A stretch of DNA of 64,000 nt, from positions 62,001-126,000 of the forward strand of contig CAMZFV010000004.1 of assembly GCA_947306175.1 (NCBI GenBank), given 5' to 3'. This document shows, in pieces, positions 25,301 through 33,390 of the stretch. The DNA comes from an uncultured Prevotellaceae bacterium. Its GTDB lineage: Bacteria; Bacteroidota; Bacteroidia; Bacteroidales; Muribaculaceae. Under the pieces are notes generated by a model. That model worked only from the letters and a program-made list of their open reading frames with translations. It did no database searches and was not told the DNA's origin. How positions within the stretch are numbered: the stretch's first letter is position 1; each line of letters opens with the position of its first letter. Both the position numbers and the translations under genes were made by a program.

Positions 25301-26350
25301 ATGGCTAAATTGACTTTTCATGGGGTCGGTATCAAGGCGCTAAGCGCTTGTGTGCCCCAAGAGGTGGTTTTCAATAAGGATTTGGGCTACCTGATTCCCG
25401 AGGAAGAAATAGAAAAGACCATCAACAATATCGGTATCGTTGAACGGCGCATTGCTGCTCCCGATGTCATGGCAAGCGACTTGTGCTTCAAGGCCGCCCA
25501 GCAGTTGATGCAGGACAATGATATAGCCCCCGAGAGCATCGACGTGCTCTTGTTTATGAGCCAGACGCCCGACTACCGTATCCCCGCGACATCATGCCTC
25601 CTTCAGGAACGCCTGGGTTTGTCCCGTGATACGATGTGTTTTGACATCTCGTTGGGATGCTCCGGGTACCTGTTTGCGCTGAGTACGGCGTTTGCCTATG
25701 CCTCGATGGAGGGCGTGAACCGCGTTCTGCTGCTCGATGGAGAAACGTTCTCCAAGATTGTCAACCGCCGCGACAAGGTGGACTGGCCGCTCTATGGCGA
25801 TGCGGGAACGGCAACGCTGGTCGAGAAGGGTGATTTCCCTGCTTCCACGTTCATGCTATACACCGATGGTCGAGGAGCCGATAAACTCATGATCCATGCG
25901 GGAATGCGCAATCCCGTCACGCCCGACTCTTTTGTGGAGCGTGAGCAGGAAGATGGCAACATCCGCAACGACCTGGAGGTGTTTATGGATGGCATGGATG
26001 TCTTCAACTTCGCCATCAGCAAGGTGCCCAAGAGCATCAAGCAGATTCTCAAGGAGACCGACACCAGCATTGATGATGTGGATTATCTGGTCTTCCATCA
26101 GGCCAACCGCTTCATGATGGACTTCTTTGTCAAGAAACTGAAGATTTCGCCTGAACGCGTACCATATTGCATCAGCAAGTATGGCAACACCAGCAGCGCA
26201 TCTGTGCCCTTGACCATTTCCAGCGAGTTAAGCGGCAAGCTCTCGGGCGACCACAAGGTGATAATGAGTGCATTCGGTGCCGGACTGAGTTGGGGTTCCG
26301 CCATTATGCAGATGCGTGACTGCAAGGTTTCACCAGTAATAGAATACTGA
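25301..26350 (+). CDS. 3-oxoacyl-ACP synthase III-like enzyme (KAS III 2)
   Basis: 349 residues, paralogue of KAS III 1. The triad is Cys120 (SLGCSGYLF), His266 (VFHQANRF) and Asn296 (SKYGNTSSAS). It is expected to condense or transfer an acyl group held on ACP 3, whose gene is immediately upstream. The region between the two catalytic halves differs from KAS III 1, so the two may take different acyl groups. Confidence 0.9.
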   Translation: MAKLTFHGVGIKALSACVPQEVVFNKDLGYLIPEEEIEKTINNIGIVERRIAAPDVMASDLCFKAAQQLMQDNDIAPESIDVLLFMSQTPDYRIPATSCLLQERLGLSRDTMCFDISLGCSGYLFALSTAFAYASMEGVNRVLLLDGETFSKIVNRRDKVDWPLYGDAGTATLVEKGDFPASTFMLYTDGRGADKLMIHAGMRNPVTPDSFVEREQEDGNIRNDLEVFMDGMDVFNFAISKVPKSIKQILKETDTSIDDVDYLVFHQANRFMMDFFVKKLKISPERVPYCISKYGNTSSASVPLTISSELSGKLSGDHKVIMSAFGAGLSWGSAIMQMRDCKVSPVIEY

Positions 26351-26356
26351 TATTCA

Positions 26357-26767
26357 ATGATTCAGCAACTCCGGTTTCATCACATCGGCATTGCCTGTCG
26401 CAACATCGATAAGACCAAAGGCTTTTATTTGTCTATGGGCTATGAGGCTGCAACGGTGGTCGATGACCAGGTACAGCATGTGCGCGTCTGCTTCTTGGAG
26501 AAAGAAGGGGCACCACGACTGGAATTGCTGGAGCCCCTCGATGATGACAACCCTGTGGCACGAACGCTCGCTACCGTTGGGGTGACTCCCTATCACACAT
26601 GTTATGAGGTGCAGGACATCGAAGCCGCGATAACCGAGTTGCGACGTGAGCGTTTCTTGACGGTTAGCGGACCAGTGCCGGCATGTGCGATGGGCAATCG
26701 GCGCATCGCCTTCATGTTCAAGAAGGATAACGGTCTGCTGGAACTGGTCGAGGCCGAACCGCAATGA
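26357..26767 (+). CDS. VOC-superfamily protein (glyoxalase / methylmalonyl-CoA epimerase-like)
   Basis: 136 residues with two beta-alpha-beta-beta-beta modules. Metal ligand candidates are the His in LRFHHIGIACRNI, Glu in PRLELLEPL, His in PYHTCYEV and Glu in GLLELVEAE, as in methylmalonyl-CoA epimerase. It might epimerise or isomerise an alpha-substituted acyl thioester. It starts 6 nt after KAS III 2 and overlaps the next glycosyltransferase by 4 nt, so it belongs to the same operon. Confidence 0.82.
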   Translation: MIQQLRFHHIGIACRNIDKTKGFYLSMGYEAATVVDDQVQHVRVCFLEKEGAPRLELLEPLDDDNPVARTLATVGVTPYHTCYEVQDIEAAITELRRERFLTVSGPVPACAMGNRRIAFMFKKDNGLLELVEAEPQ

Positions 26768-27771
26768 GCGAACTCCTGCTGACATATATCGTGCCTGTTT
26801 ATAACACTGAAGCCTACGTGCTCCAGTGTTTGCAGTCTATTGTAAACCAGGGACTTGACCCCGATGCTTATGAGGTACTGGCCGTTGACGATGGCTCTAC
26901 CGACTCCAGTCGCGCGGTCATTGAGGCGTTTGCCTGTGAGCATCCCCAAGTGCGCTTGCTCGTTCAGGCTAACGCTGGCGTCAGCATCGCCCGCAATTTG
27001 GCGCTGGACAATGCCCGTGGACGTTACCTCATGTTTGTGGACAGCGACGACTACCTCTGCGGGAATACCGTACCAAGGCTATTGAGGCGTATCCAGGACG
27101 AAAGCCTGGACGTGCTCTCGTTCAACTACTGCCGCGTGGATGTTGAGGGCCATCAGCTGCCCCACACCCGTGACGATAACTATGCGACTACGGCGGTATC
27201 TACGGGATATGACTTCCTCACGGCCCACAGCATGACGCCTTATGTGTGGCGCTTCATGATACGCCGCGATTACTTGGAACAGGGGCAGTGGCGTTTTAAC
27301 CCCTCGCTTATCGTTTGTGAGGACGGGGCGCTCATCGCGCAGTTTCTGCTTAACGCACCCCGTATGGCCCACGATGTCCAGGAGGTCTATTGCTATGTGA
27401 CACGCAGTGACAGCGCGATGCACAATCCTGACCGTGACCACCTGCGCCGCCGCATCTGCAGCCAGGTCGATTCCGCTGCTTTGATCGACGCCACGGCGCG
27501 TCAGTTCGAGGCTTCGACTGGCCTTAAGGCGCCCGCCAGTGTGGACGGTGTGAGGAATGTGTATCTCTATTTCTCGATGACCAAGGCCCTCACGACTGGT
27601 CTGGTGGACGAGATACTGGAACGGATACGCAAGGCTGGCCTCTTTCCCTTCCCATGCGTGGGACCTGAGGCCGATTACTATGGCATGAAATGGAAAATCA
27701 TCCACCTCCTGATGATGCGCCCCTGGTTGTGGCGATGTCTCAGCAAGGTGTATAGAATGATAAAGAAATAA
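26764..27771 (+). CDS. Glycosyltransferase family 2
   Basis: 335 residues. LTYIVPVYNTEAYVLQCLQS, VDDGSTDSS and FVDSDDYL mark a GT-A family 2 enzyme. Translation is coupled to the VOC gene by an ATGA overlap. It is the only glycosyltransferase within the ACP part of the locus and may transfer the acylated sugar made there. Confidence 0.9.
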   Translation: MSELLLTYIVPVYNTEAYVLQCLQSIVNQGLDPDAYEVLAVDDGSTDSSRAVIEAFACEHPQVRLLVQANAGVSIARNLALDNARGRYLMFVDSDDYLCGNTVPRLLRRIQDESLDVLSFNYCRVDVEGHQLPHTRDDNYATTAVSTGYDFLTAHSMTPYVWRFMIRRDYLEQGQWRFNPSLIVCEDGALIAQFLLNAPRMAHDVQEVYCYVTRSDSAMHNPDRDHLRRRICSQVDSAALIDATARQFEASTGLKAPASVDGVRNVYLYFSMTKALTTGLVDEILERIRKAGLFPFPCVGPEADYYGMKWKIIHLLMMRPWLWRCLSKVYRMIKK

Positions 27772-27775
27772 GGAA

Positions 27776-29368
27776 ATGACGACTTTTGTCTTTCGCAATC
27801 AAACGGTGGAGGCGCTTTGGGGCTATAATGCCGTGACCTACTCGGGCTATGACGACATCAGCCAGGTGCCCGCCACTGCCGACCGCTATATTTGGTGTTA
27901 TCAGGTGCCTGTCAACCCCGATAGCAACCAATTGGCTATGGAGATAGCCTCCTATCGCGATAAGTTGGATTTGGTGCTGGATGGCGTTGAGGCCTCCAAA
28001 CCGTTCATCATCCTATCGCTCGTCAACCTGTTCCCCTTGAGGTTCACAGGCAATGATACTGCCGTCAGTGAAGCGATTGCCGATTTCAACCGCCATGCCG
28101 TTGAGTTGTCGAGGCAGCGCCCCAATGTCAAGTGGGTGGACTTCAGCGACTTCACATCCCGTTATGATGCCGAATCACTGATTAACTGGAAATACTACCT
28201 GATGTCGCAGTCGTTGCTCAATCCAAAATTGACGCATGACTTCCAGGCTTGGTGGCAGCGTGTCGAGGGCGAGATGGCGATGCAGCGCAAGAAGTGTCTC
28301 GTGCTCGACCTCGATAACACCCTGTGGGGCGGGGTATTGGGTGAGGACGGCGTTGACGGCATACAACTGGGCGGCGATTATCCAGGCAAGGCCTATTCCT
28401 ACTGGCAGAGCGCTTTGCTGCAGTTATCCCGCTCGGGTGTGATTTTAGCAGTGTGCAGCAAGAACAACGAGGCCGATGTCATAGAAGCCTGGGAAAAGAA
28501 TCCCCACATGGTGCTTAAGCGTGAGCATTTCAGTGCCCTTCGCATCAATTGGCAGGACAAGGCCACCAATATCACCGACATTGCCGCCGAACTCAACATC
28601 GGGCTGGACAGCATGGTCTTTCTCGACGATAACCCTGCCGAGCGCGAACTGGTGAAGCAGTTGTTGCCACAGGTCGAGGTGCCTGATTTCCCGACCAAGC
28701 CTTACCTGCTCATGCCTTTCTTCAAGCTGCTGGTGGAGAAGTACTTCCGTATCTATTCGGTGACCAAGGAAGACCTGACCAAGACCGAACAATACCGCTC
28801 AAACGCCTTGAGGCGTGCCGAGCAGTCGCGCTTTGCCGACTTGGATCAGTTCCTTTATAGTCTGGACATGCAGCTGGACGTCATTCCTGCCGACGAGCAC
28901 AACCTGCCCCGCATCGCGCAGATGACGCAGAAGACCAACCAGTTCAACCTCACCACCCGCCGCTACACCGAGGCCGACGTGCAGCAGCGTCTTGACCAGG
29001 GTTGGCACGTTTATTGCGTGAGGGTGAGTGACCGCTTTGGCGACAGTGGCATCACGGGTGCGATGTTTTTGCAGCCCGTCAGCGGCGAGGAGGTGAACAT
29101 CGACACCTTGTTGCTCAGTTGCCGCATCCTGGGCAAGGGCATCGAGGACGCTTTTGTAAAGACCGTGCTCAACCTCTTGCGTCTCGATGGCTACCGCAAA
29201 CTCATGGCCGACTATATACCCACGGCCAAGAACGGCCAGACTGCCGACTTCTATGACCGCTTGGGTATGGTCTGCGTCAATGAGGATAAGGATGGCACCA
29301 AGCATTATGTCATGCCCTTGAGCGGCGTGTTTGAAATCAAGAATTGTTATAACATCAGGGTATTATGA
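27776..29368 (+). CDS. FkbH-like HAD-superfamily enzyme with C-terminal acyltransferase-like domain
   Basis: 530 residues. The N-terminal 170 residues resemble the SGNH-like leader of FkbH proteins; the HAD core follows with LDLDNTLWGG (Asp178/Asp180) and FLDDNPAERE; a GNAT-like C-terminal domain ends the protein (MTQKTNQFNLTTRRY, SCRILGKGIEDAFV). In FK520- and oxazolomycin-type pathways FkbH takes 1,3-bisphosphoglycerate, removes phosphate and loads glyceryl onto an ACP. The next gene, overlapping by 4 nt, is an ACP, so glyceryl-ACP formation is the likely reaction here. Confidence 0.9.
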   Translation: MTTFVFRNQTVEALWGYNAVTYSGYDDISQVPATADRYIWCYQVPVNPDSNQLAMEIASYRDKLDLVLDGVEASKPFIILSLVNLFPLRFTGNDTAVSEAIADFNRHAVELSRQRPNVKWVDFSDFTSRYDAESLINWKYYLMSQSLLNPKLTHDFQAWWQRVEGEMAMQRKKCLVLDLDNTLWGGVLGEDGVDGIQLGGDYPGKAYSYWQSALLQLSRSGVILAVCSKNNEADVIEAWEKNPHMVLKREHFSALRINWQDKATNITDIAAELNIGLDSMVFLDDNPAERELVKQLLPQVEVPDFPTKPYLLMPFFKLLVEKYFRIYSVTKEDLTKTEQYRSNALRRAEQSRFADLDQFLYSLDMQLDVIPADEHNLPRIAQMTQKTNQFNLTTRRYTEADVQQRLDQGWHVYCVRVSDRFGDSGITGAMFLQPVSGEEVNIDTLLLSCRILGKGIEDAFVKTVLNLLRLDGYRKLMADYIPTAKNGQTADFYDRLGMVCVNEDKDGTKHYVMPLSGVFEIKNCYNIRVL

Positions 29369-29589
29369 ATTTGAAGGATAAAGTTTTGGAAATCATGCGC
29401 AAGACCTTTGAAATGGATGAGGTCTCGACCGATGCTTCCCAAAAGAATTGCGAGAATTGGGACTCGCTGCATCACCTCATGCTGGCTTCTGAATTGGAGG
29501 ATGCCTTTGACATCGATTTGGAGCCCGAGGAAATTGCCGAGATGACCGATTTCTCAAAGGTTGTCGCAATGTTGGAGTCTAAAATGTGA
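29365..29589 (+). CDS. Acyl carrier protein (ACP 4), probable FkbH partner
   Basis: 74 residues, standard ACP with carrier serine Ser34 in CENWDSLHHLMLASELEDAF. Start overlaps the fkbH-like stop by 4 nt and its stop overlaps the next acyltransferase start by 1 nt. The tight coupling suggests FkbH loads it and the following membrane acyltransferase or a PglD-type enzyme uses the product. Confidence 0.9.
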   Translation: MNLKDKVLEIMRKTFEMDEVSTDASQKNCENWDSLHHLMLASELEDAFDIDLEPEEIAEMTDFSKVVAMLESKM

Positions 29590-30608
29590 TGCAACAGCAG
29601 CGAATTGCTTTTATTGACTTCATGAAATGCTTGTGCATCATGCTCATCGTGATGTACCACATTGACCATGAATTCTTTAACTATATCGCTCCAAACCTGA
29701 ATAATGCGTTGCAGGCATTTCGTCTGCCCATGTATTATTTCATATCCGGCATTTTCTTTAAACACTACGACGGATTTGCCGATTTCACACGGCGCAAGGT
29801 GAACAACATCCTTGTGCCGTTCGTTTTTTTCATTATCCTGGTGTTTGTGCTCAGGCTGCCTCAGGCTGCCCTGTGCAAAGCCTTTGGGTCTGACGCCTTG
29901 ACAGTCTCTTGGCGTGAAGTTGTAGAGCCGTTCTATAAGCGTTATTGGCTGGTTTCGACTCCCCTTTGGTTCCTTTTGAGCCTCTTTTGGGTCAACGAGC
30001 TGTTTTACCTCTTGAGGCAAATTATTAAACCTTGGTGGGGGATCTTGATTGCGGTGGTAGCGGTTTCGGCAATCGGTTATTGGCTGGGTATGCGCGAAAT
30101 TAGGTTGCCCTTCATGCTGGACACGGCGTTGGTGGCCATGCCTTATTTCTTTTTGGGATGGGGCATGAAACGCTTGGGTGCTTTGGAGCCGTCGCGATGG
30201 GATCGCTGGGGCGTTCTCGCTTTGCTGGCTGTGGCGCTGCCGGTCTATCTTCTGAGTGAGTTTGTGAATTTGCACTTTCAGGTCTTGCCGCCCTATTGGA
30301 AGCTCTACCTCTTGCCCTTCATCGCCATTGTGGCCCTGTTCTGGGCTTGCAAGCCCATGCCTCACATCCCCGTCTTCTGCCATTATGGCCGTTACTCGCT
30401 CATCATCTTGGGCACCCATCCGTTATTCTTCCTGCCGTTAAGGTCTCTTTTTGTGCTGAAGTTTGGAATGCTACCGGGAATTGAGTTGACCCTGCTCGTG
30501 TTTGTCTTGACAATGATACTGGAGTGGCCCACAATCTGGCTGCTCAAGACCTATTTCCCTCGTTTCACCGCCCAGCAGCCGTTTTTCAAGCCTGGTTGGA
30601 AACTCTAG
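29589..30608 (+). CDS. Membrane acyltransferase, acyltransferase 3 family
   Basis: 339 residues and about ten membrane helices. The family N-terminus RIAFIDFMKCLCIMLIVMYH carries the conserved histidine. It shares the fold with the protein at 8316-9320 but is G+C-richer and not a close copy. Its start codon shares a base with the ACP 4 stop (TGATG); a GTG one codon upstream is possible. An acyl-ACP donor is plausible from the neighbourhood, although family members normally use acyl-CoA. Confidence 0.88.
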   Translation: MQQQRIAFIDFMKCLCIMLIVMYHIDHEFFNYIAPNLNNALQAFRLPMYYFISGIFFKHYDGFADFTRRKVNNILVPFVFFIILVFVLRLPQAALCKAFGSDALTVSWREVVEPFYKRYWLVSTPLWFLLSLFWVNELFYLLRQIIKPWWGILIAVVAVSAIGYWLGMREIRLPFMLDTALVAMPYFFLGWGMKRLGALEPSRWDRWGVLALLAVALPVYLLSEFVNLHFQVLPPYWKLYLLPFIAIVALFWACKPMPHIPVFCHYGRYSLIILGTHPLFFLPLRSLFVLKFGMLPGIELTLLVFVLTMILEWPTIWLLKTYFPRFTAQQPFFKPGWKL

Positions 30609-30623
30609 TAACTGAATAACTGC

Positions 30624-31679
30624 ATGAAATATATTCTCCATCTGCTCGCCATTATAGCGGCTTTCGCACTCCTGTTTGCGGCCTATGGCGGTCGTGTTGA
30701 CCCCTCGATTTGGGCCTTGCCGTCGTTGGCGACATTGGCCTTGCCGGCTGTGACAGTCGTTGTGCTCGCCTTGCTGGTGCTGCTGATGTTGTTCAAGCGG
30801 TGGCGCTCGGCGGTGGTTTTGGTTGGTGCCTTGATGCTTTCCTGGCCCACTTTGCGCCTGATTTCGCCGATTAACCTCTACGGCCCAAAGGCTGACCCCG
30901 ACAAAGCGCACCTCAAGGTGATGACGATGAACGTGATAGAGTTCAATTGGTTCGAGGACTCCATTCAGCCGAGTAAGACCATGCGCTACATCCTGGACGA
31001 GGATGCTGATATCGTGGCGATTCAAGAAGGACTGGTCTATTTCTCTTATGAGCAGCAGCCTCGCTTGAAGTCCATGCTGGATGAACTCTACAAGAAGTAC
31101 CCTTATCGCAAGAAGGAATTCTTTGATGTGGGCATCTTGTCCAAGTATCCCTTCACCGAGGTCAAATCTCCCGCACTGGACCGCGATACGATGAACTATT
31201 TCATCAAGGCTTGGGATGTGGAGGCTCCTGGCGGTGAATTGCGCGTGGTGAGTATGCACCTGAGTTCGTTGAAGCTGACGGCTAACGAGAGCAATGTCAT
31301 CGAATCGATGAATGTCGCCTCGGGGCGCAAGCGTCGCATCCAGTCGGTGGCTACCAAGTTGGAATCGGGATTCCAGATACATGCCCGCCAGGCTAAGGCA
31401 ATGCGTGATCTGCTGGATGAAACGGTGGGCGATGTGCTGGTCTTGGGTGATATGAACGACACGCCTGGCTCCTTCGCTTATCGCACCACCTGCGGGGATG
31501 ACCTGCGTGATGCGTGGGCTGAAACCGGATTCGGACCCACCTACACCTTCCATGAACACCACATGTATGTCAAGATTGACCACGTCCTCTATCGTGGTAA
31601 CCTCAAGCCGTTGTGGTGCAGAATTGTCAAGTCGGGTGAGAGTGATCATTATCCCATGGTGGCACTTTTTGAACGTTGA
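30624..31679 (+). CDS. Membrane-anchored endonuclease/exonuclease/phosphatase-family protein
   Basis: 351 residues. Three hydrophobic segments fill the first 95 residues, then an EEP fold: MTMNVIEFN, VAIQEGL with the metal-binding Glu, VLGDMNDTPGS, and SDHYPMVALF with the catalytic His. Bacteroidota encode many such membrane proteins of unknown substrate (DNA, phospholipid or phosphoester). It follows the polysaccharide locus by 15 nt and could be co-transcribed, but no functional link is evident. Confidence 0.85.
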   Translation: MKYILHLLAIIAAFALLFAAYGGRVDPSIWALPSLATLALPAVTVVVLALLVLLMLFKRWRSAVVLVGALMLSWPTLRLISPINLYGPKADPDKAHLKVMTMNVIEFNWFEDSIQPSKTMRYILDEDADIVAIQEGLVYFSYEQQPRLKSMLDELYKKYPYRKKEFFDVGILSKYPFTEVKSPALDRDTMNYFIKAWDVEAPGGELRVVSMHLSSLKLTANESNVIESMNVASGRKRRIQSVATKLESGFQIHARQAKAMRDLLDETVGDVLVLGDMNDTPGSFAYRTTCGDDLRDAWAETGFGPTYTFHEHHMYVKIDHVLYRGNLKPLWCRIVKSGESDHYPMVALFER

Positions 31680-31722
31680 ACAATGGGGAATACACTAAAA
31701 ACCCCGTTCTCACGTTCATTAT

Positions 31723-33186
31723 ATGTACAACCAAAAGATTTCAGCAATGATTCATAATAATAGACAATCACTGTGGATGGTCGCTGCCGTGCTGATGCTC
31801 ATGGCGGCATTCTCTTCGTGTATCGAGGATGGATTCACCACTTCATCAAGCGATGTGTTGGTGTTCAATAAGGATACTGTGGCTTTTGACACGGTAATTA
31901 CCTTGCAGGGCACAGCCACCAAGCAGATGGTGGTCTATAACCGCAGCCCCAAGCAGATCAATATTTCGTCCATTAAGGTGGCAGGACTGGCCTCCAAGGG
32001 TCATTTCCACCTCAATGTGGACGGTGTGCGCGGTGACGAGTTCCAGAATGTGGAAATCCGTGGCAACGACTCGATTTTTGTCTTCATCGAGGCCTATCTT
32101 GATGAGATGGAGAGAAATGAACCCACTTTGCTGGAAGACCGTCTGGAATTTGTGACCAATGGCGTGACACAGAATGTGGTACTCAGTGCATGGGGACAGG
32201 ATGTGGTGCGCATCAGCGGTGATACCATCGCTACCGACACCCGCTTTACGGCCGCCAAGCCATACCTCATCTACGACACGTTGTATGTTGATTCTACTGT
32301 GACCTTGACCATTGATGCGGGCGCGACATTGCTCTTCCACGACAAGGGCGCGATACGATGTGCGGGTAGGATGTTGGCTAACGGCACGGCCGAAGCCCCC
32401 ATCACGTTCCGCGGCGACCGTCTGGACCATATCGTCGGCGAAACCAGCTTTGACATCATGTCGGGACAGTGGGGTGGCGTCATCTTCAACTACACGCCAC
32501 ATGCCAGTGGAAATGTGTTGAAGCATGTGGTGATGAAGGGAAGCTCAATCGGTATGCACTGCAGTAGTGATAAATTGTACACCGATGATTGTGCCCTGAA
32601 ATTGGTCAACTGTGTGTTGACCAACTCGGCTTCGACTTGTTTGGTGACCCAGGCGTGCTATGCCGAGCTCATCGGCACCGAGTTGAGCGATGCAGCTGTG
32701 GCAGTGGTTGGCTTCAATGGCGGAAAGGTGACGGCCAGCCAGTGTACCTTTGCCAACAATTATCTGTTCTCCATACCAGAATTGCCCATAGTCAACATCT
32801 CGGATCTTGAATTAGTAAATGGCACCATAGCTAAGATTAAGGCACGGTTCGACAACTGCATCTTTCATGGATTGTGTCCTGAATTCAACGTTGAGACGTT
32901 GGATGATTCAGACATTTACTTGAATTATTGCCTGTTTAAGCGCTCTGAAATTAGTGATTCCCACTACATCAACTGCATTTGGGATGGTGATCCCAAGTTC
33001 TTGACCGTGCGTGACGACTACTATTTTGACTACCGATTGGGCAATGGGAGCGACGCCATCGGCAAGGGCAACCCCGCCCTCTGCCCCGATGAGGCCCGTT
33101 ACGACCGCTACGGCAACGACCGCCTCGCCACTGGAGCCATCGACCTCGGCGCCTACGTCTGGATCCCCATCTCCGACGAGAACTAA
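31723..33186 (+). CDS. Secreted beta-helix lipoprotein, function unknown
   Basis: 487 residues. A signal sequence ends in the lipobox MAAFSSC, so the mature protein is lipid-anchored. It contains a beta-sandwich-like region and then right-handed parallel beta-helix repeats (TLTIDAGATLLFHDKGAIRC, QWGGVIFNY, LKLVNCVLTNSA), ending with the Bacteroidota right-handed-helix signature RYDRYGNDRLATGAIDLGAY. A later in-frame ATG (31747) gives a shorter signal peptide and may be the real start. A carbohydrate-binding or surface role is likely; the substrate is unknown. Confidence 0.8.
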   Translation: MYNQKISAMIHNNRQSLWMVAAVLMLMAAFSSCIEDGFTTSSSDVLVFNKDTVAFDTVITLQGTATKQMVVYNRSPKQINISSIKVAGLASKGHFHLNVDGVRGDEFQNVEIRGNDSIFVFIEAYLDEMERNEPTLLEDRLEFVTNGVTQNVVLSAWGQDVVRISGDTIATDTRFTAAKPYLIYDTLYVDSTVTLTIDAGATLLFHDKGAIRCAGRMLANGTAEAPITFRGDRLDHIVGETSFDIMSGQWGGVIFNYTPHASGNVLKHVVMKGSSIGMHCSSDKLYTDDCALKLVNCVLTNSASTCLVTQACYAELIGTELSDAAVAVVGFNGGKVTASQCTFANNYLFSIPELPIVNISDLELVNGTIAKIKARFDNCIFHGLCPEFNVETLDDSDIYLNYCLFKRSEISDSHYINCIWDGDPKFLTVRDDYYFDYRLGNGSDAIGKGNPALCPDEARYDRYGNDRLATGAIDLGAYVWIPISDEN

Positions 33187-33211
33187 TTCTTAGTAATTAC
33201 GATATCATCAT

Positions 33212-33237
33212 GTAGAGACGCAAAATCTTGCGTCTCT
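33212..33237. repeat. GAGACGC palindrome family (copy 1)
   Basis: AGAGACGCAA (33214-33223) and TTGCGTCTCT (33228-33237) form a 10-bp stem with a 4-nt loop. Preceded by TGT. Copies 2 and 3 are at 34749-34774 and 42374-42403. Confidence 0.75.
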
Positions 33238-33346
33238 TTCCCGCGACAGGGTTCATGTGTGCAGCGATTTAGTCGCTGCATCAAGTTCCCGACAGGTAGC
33301 TTTCCCGCGACAGGGTTCATGTGTGCAGCGATTTTATCGCTGCATC
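33237..33346. repeat. Direct repeat of 64-bp period with internal TGCAGCGA hairpins
   Basis: The unit starting TTTCCCGCGACAGGG (33237 and 33301) is repeated almost exactly for 46 bases with a 64-bp period. Each unit has an 8-bp stem TGCAGCGA/TCGCTGCA (33260-33280 and 33324-33344) whose loop differs (TTTAG and TTTTA). It directly abuts the GAGACGC palindrome. It fills the gap between the lipoprotein and the GHL10 gene. Confidence 0.8.
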
Positions 33347-33390
33347 TATGGTATCTATTGACCGTTAACTGAAATTCAATTCAAGTAAAT

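Noticed and set aside
18665..30608. Complete polyketide or fatty-acid synthase cluster
   Set aside because: No FabD, KAS I/II, dehydratase or multidomain synthase is present; only KAS III, SDR, ligase and ACPs are, so a short acyl group is more likely than a long chain.
30471..31649. 392-codon minus-strand frame opposite the EEP-family gene
   Set aside because: Shadow; composition reflects the reverse complement of the sense codons and it has no domain signature.
32589..32810. Small plus-strand frame within the beta-helix lipoprotein gene
   Set aside because: Out-of-frame overlap with a well-supported gene and no independent start signal.
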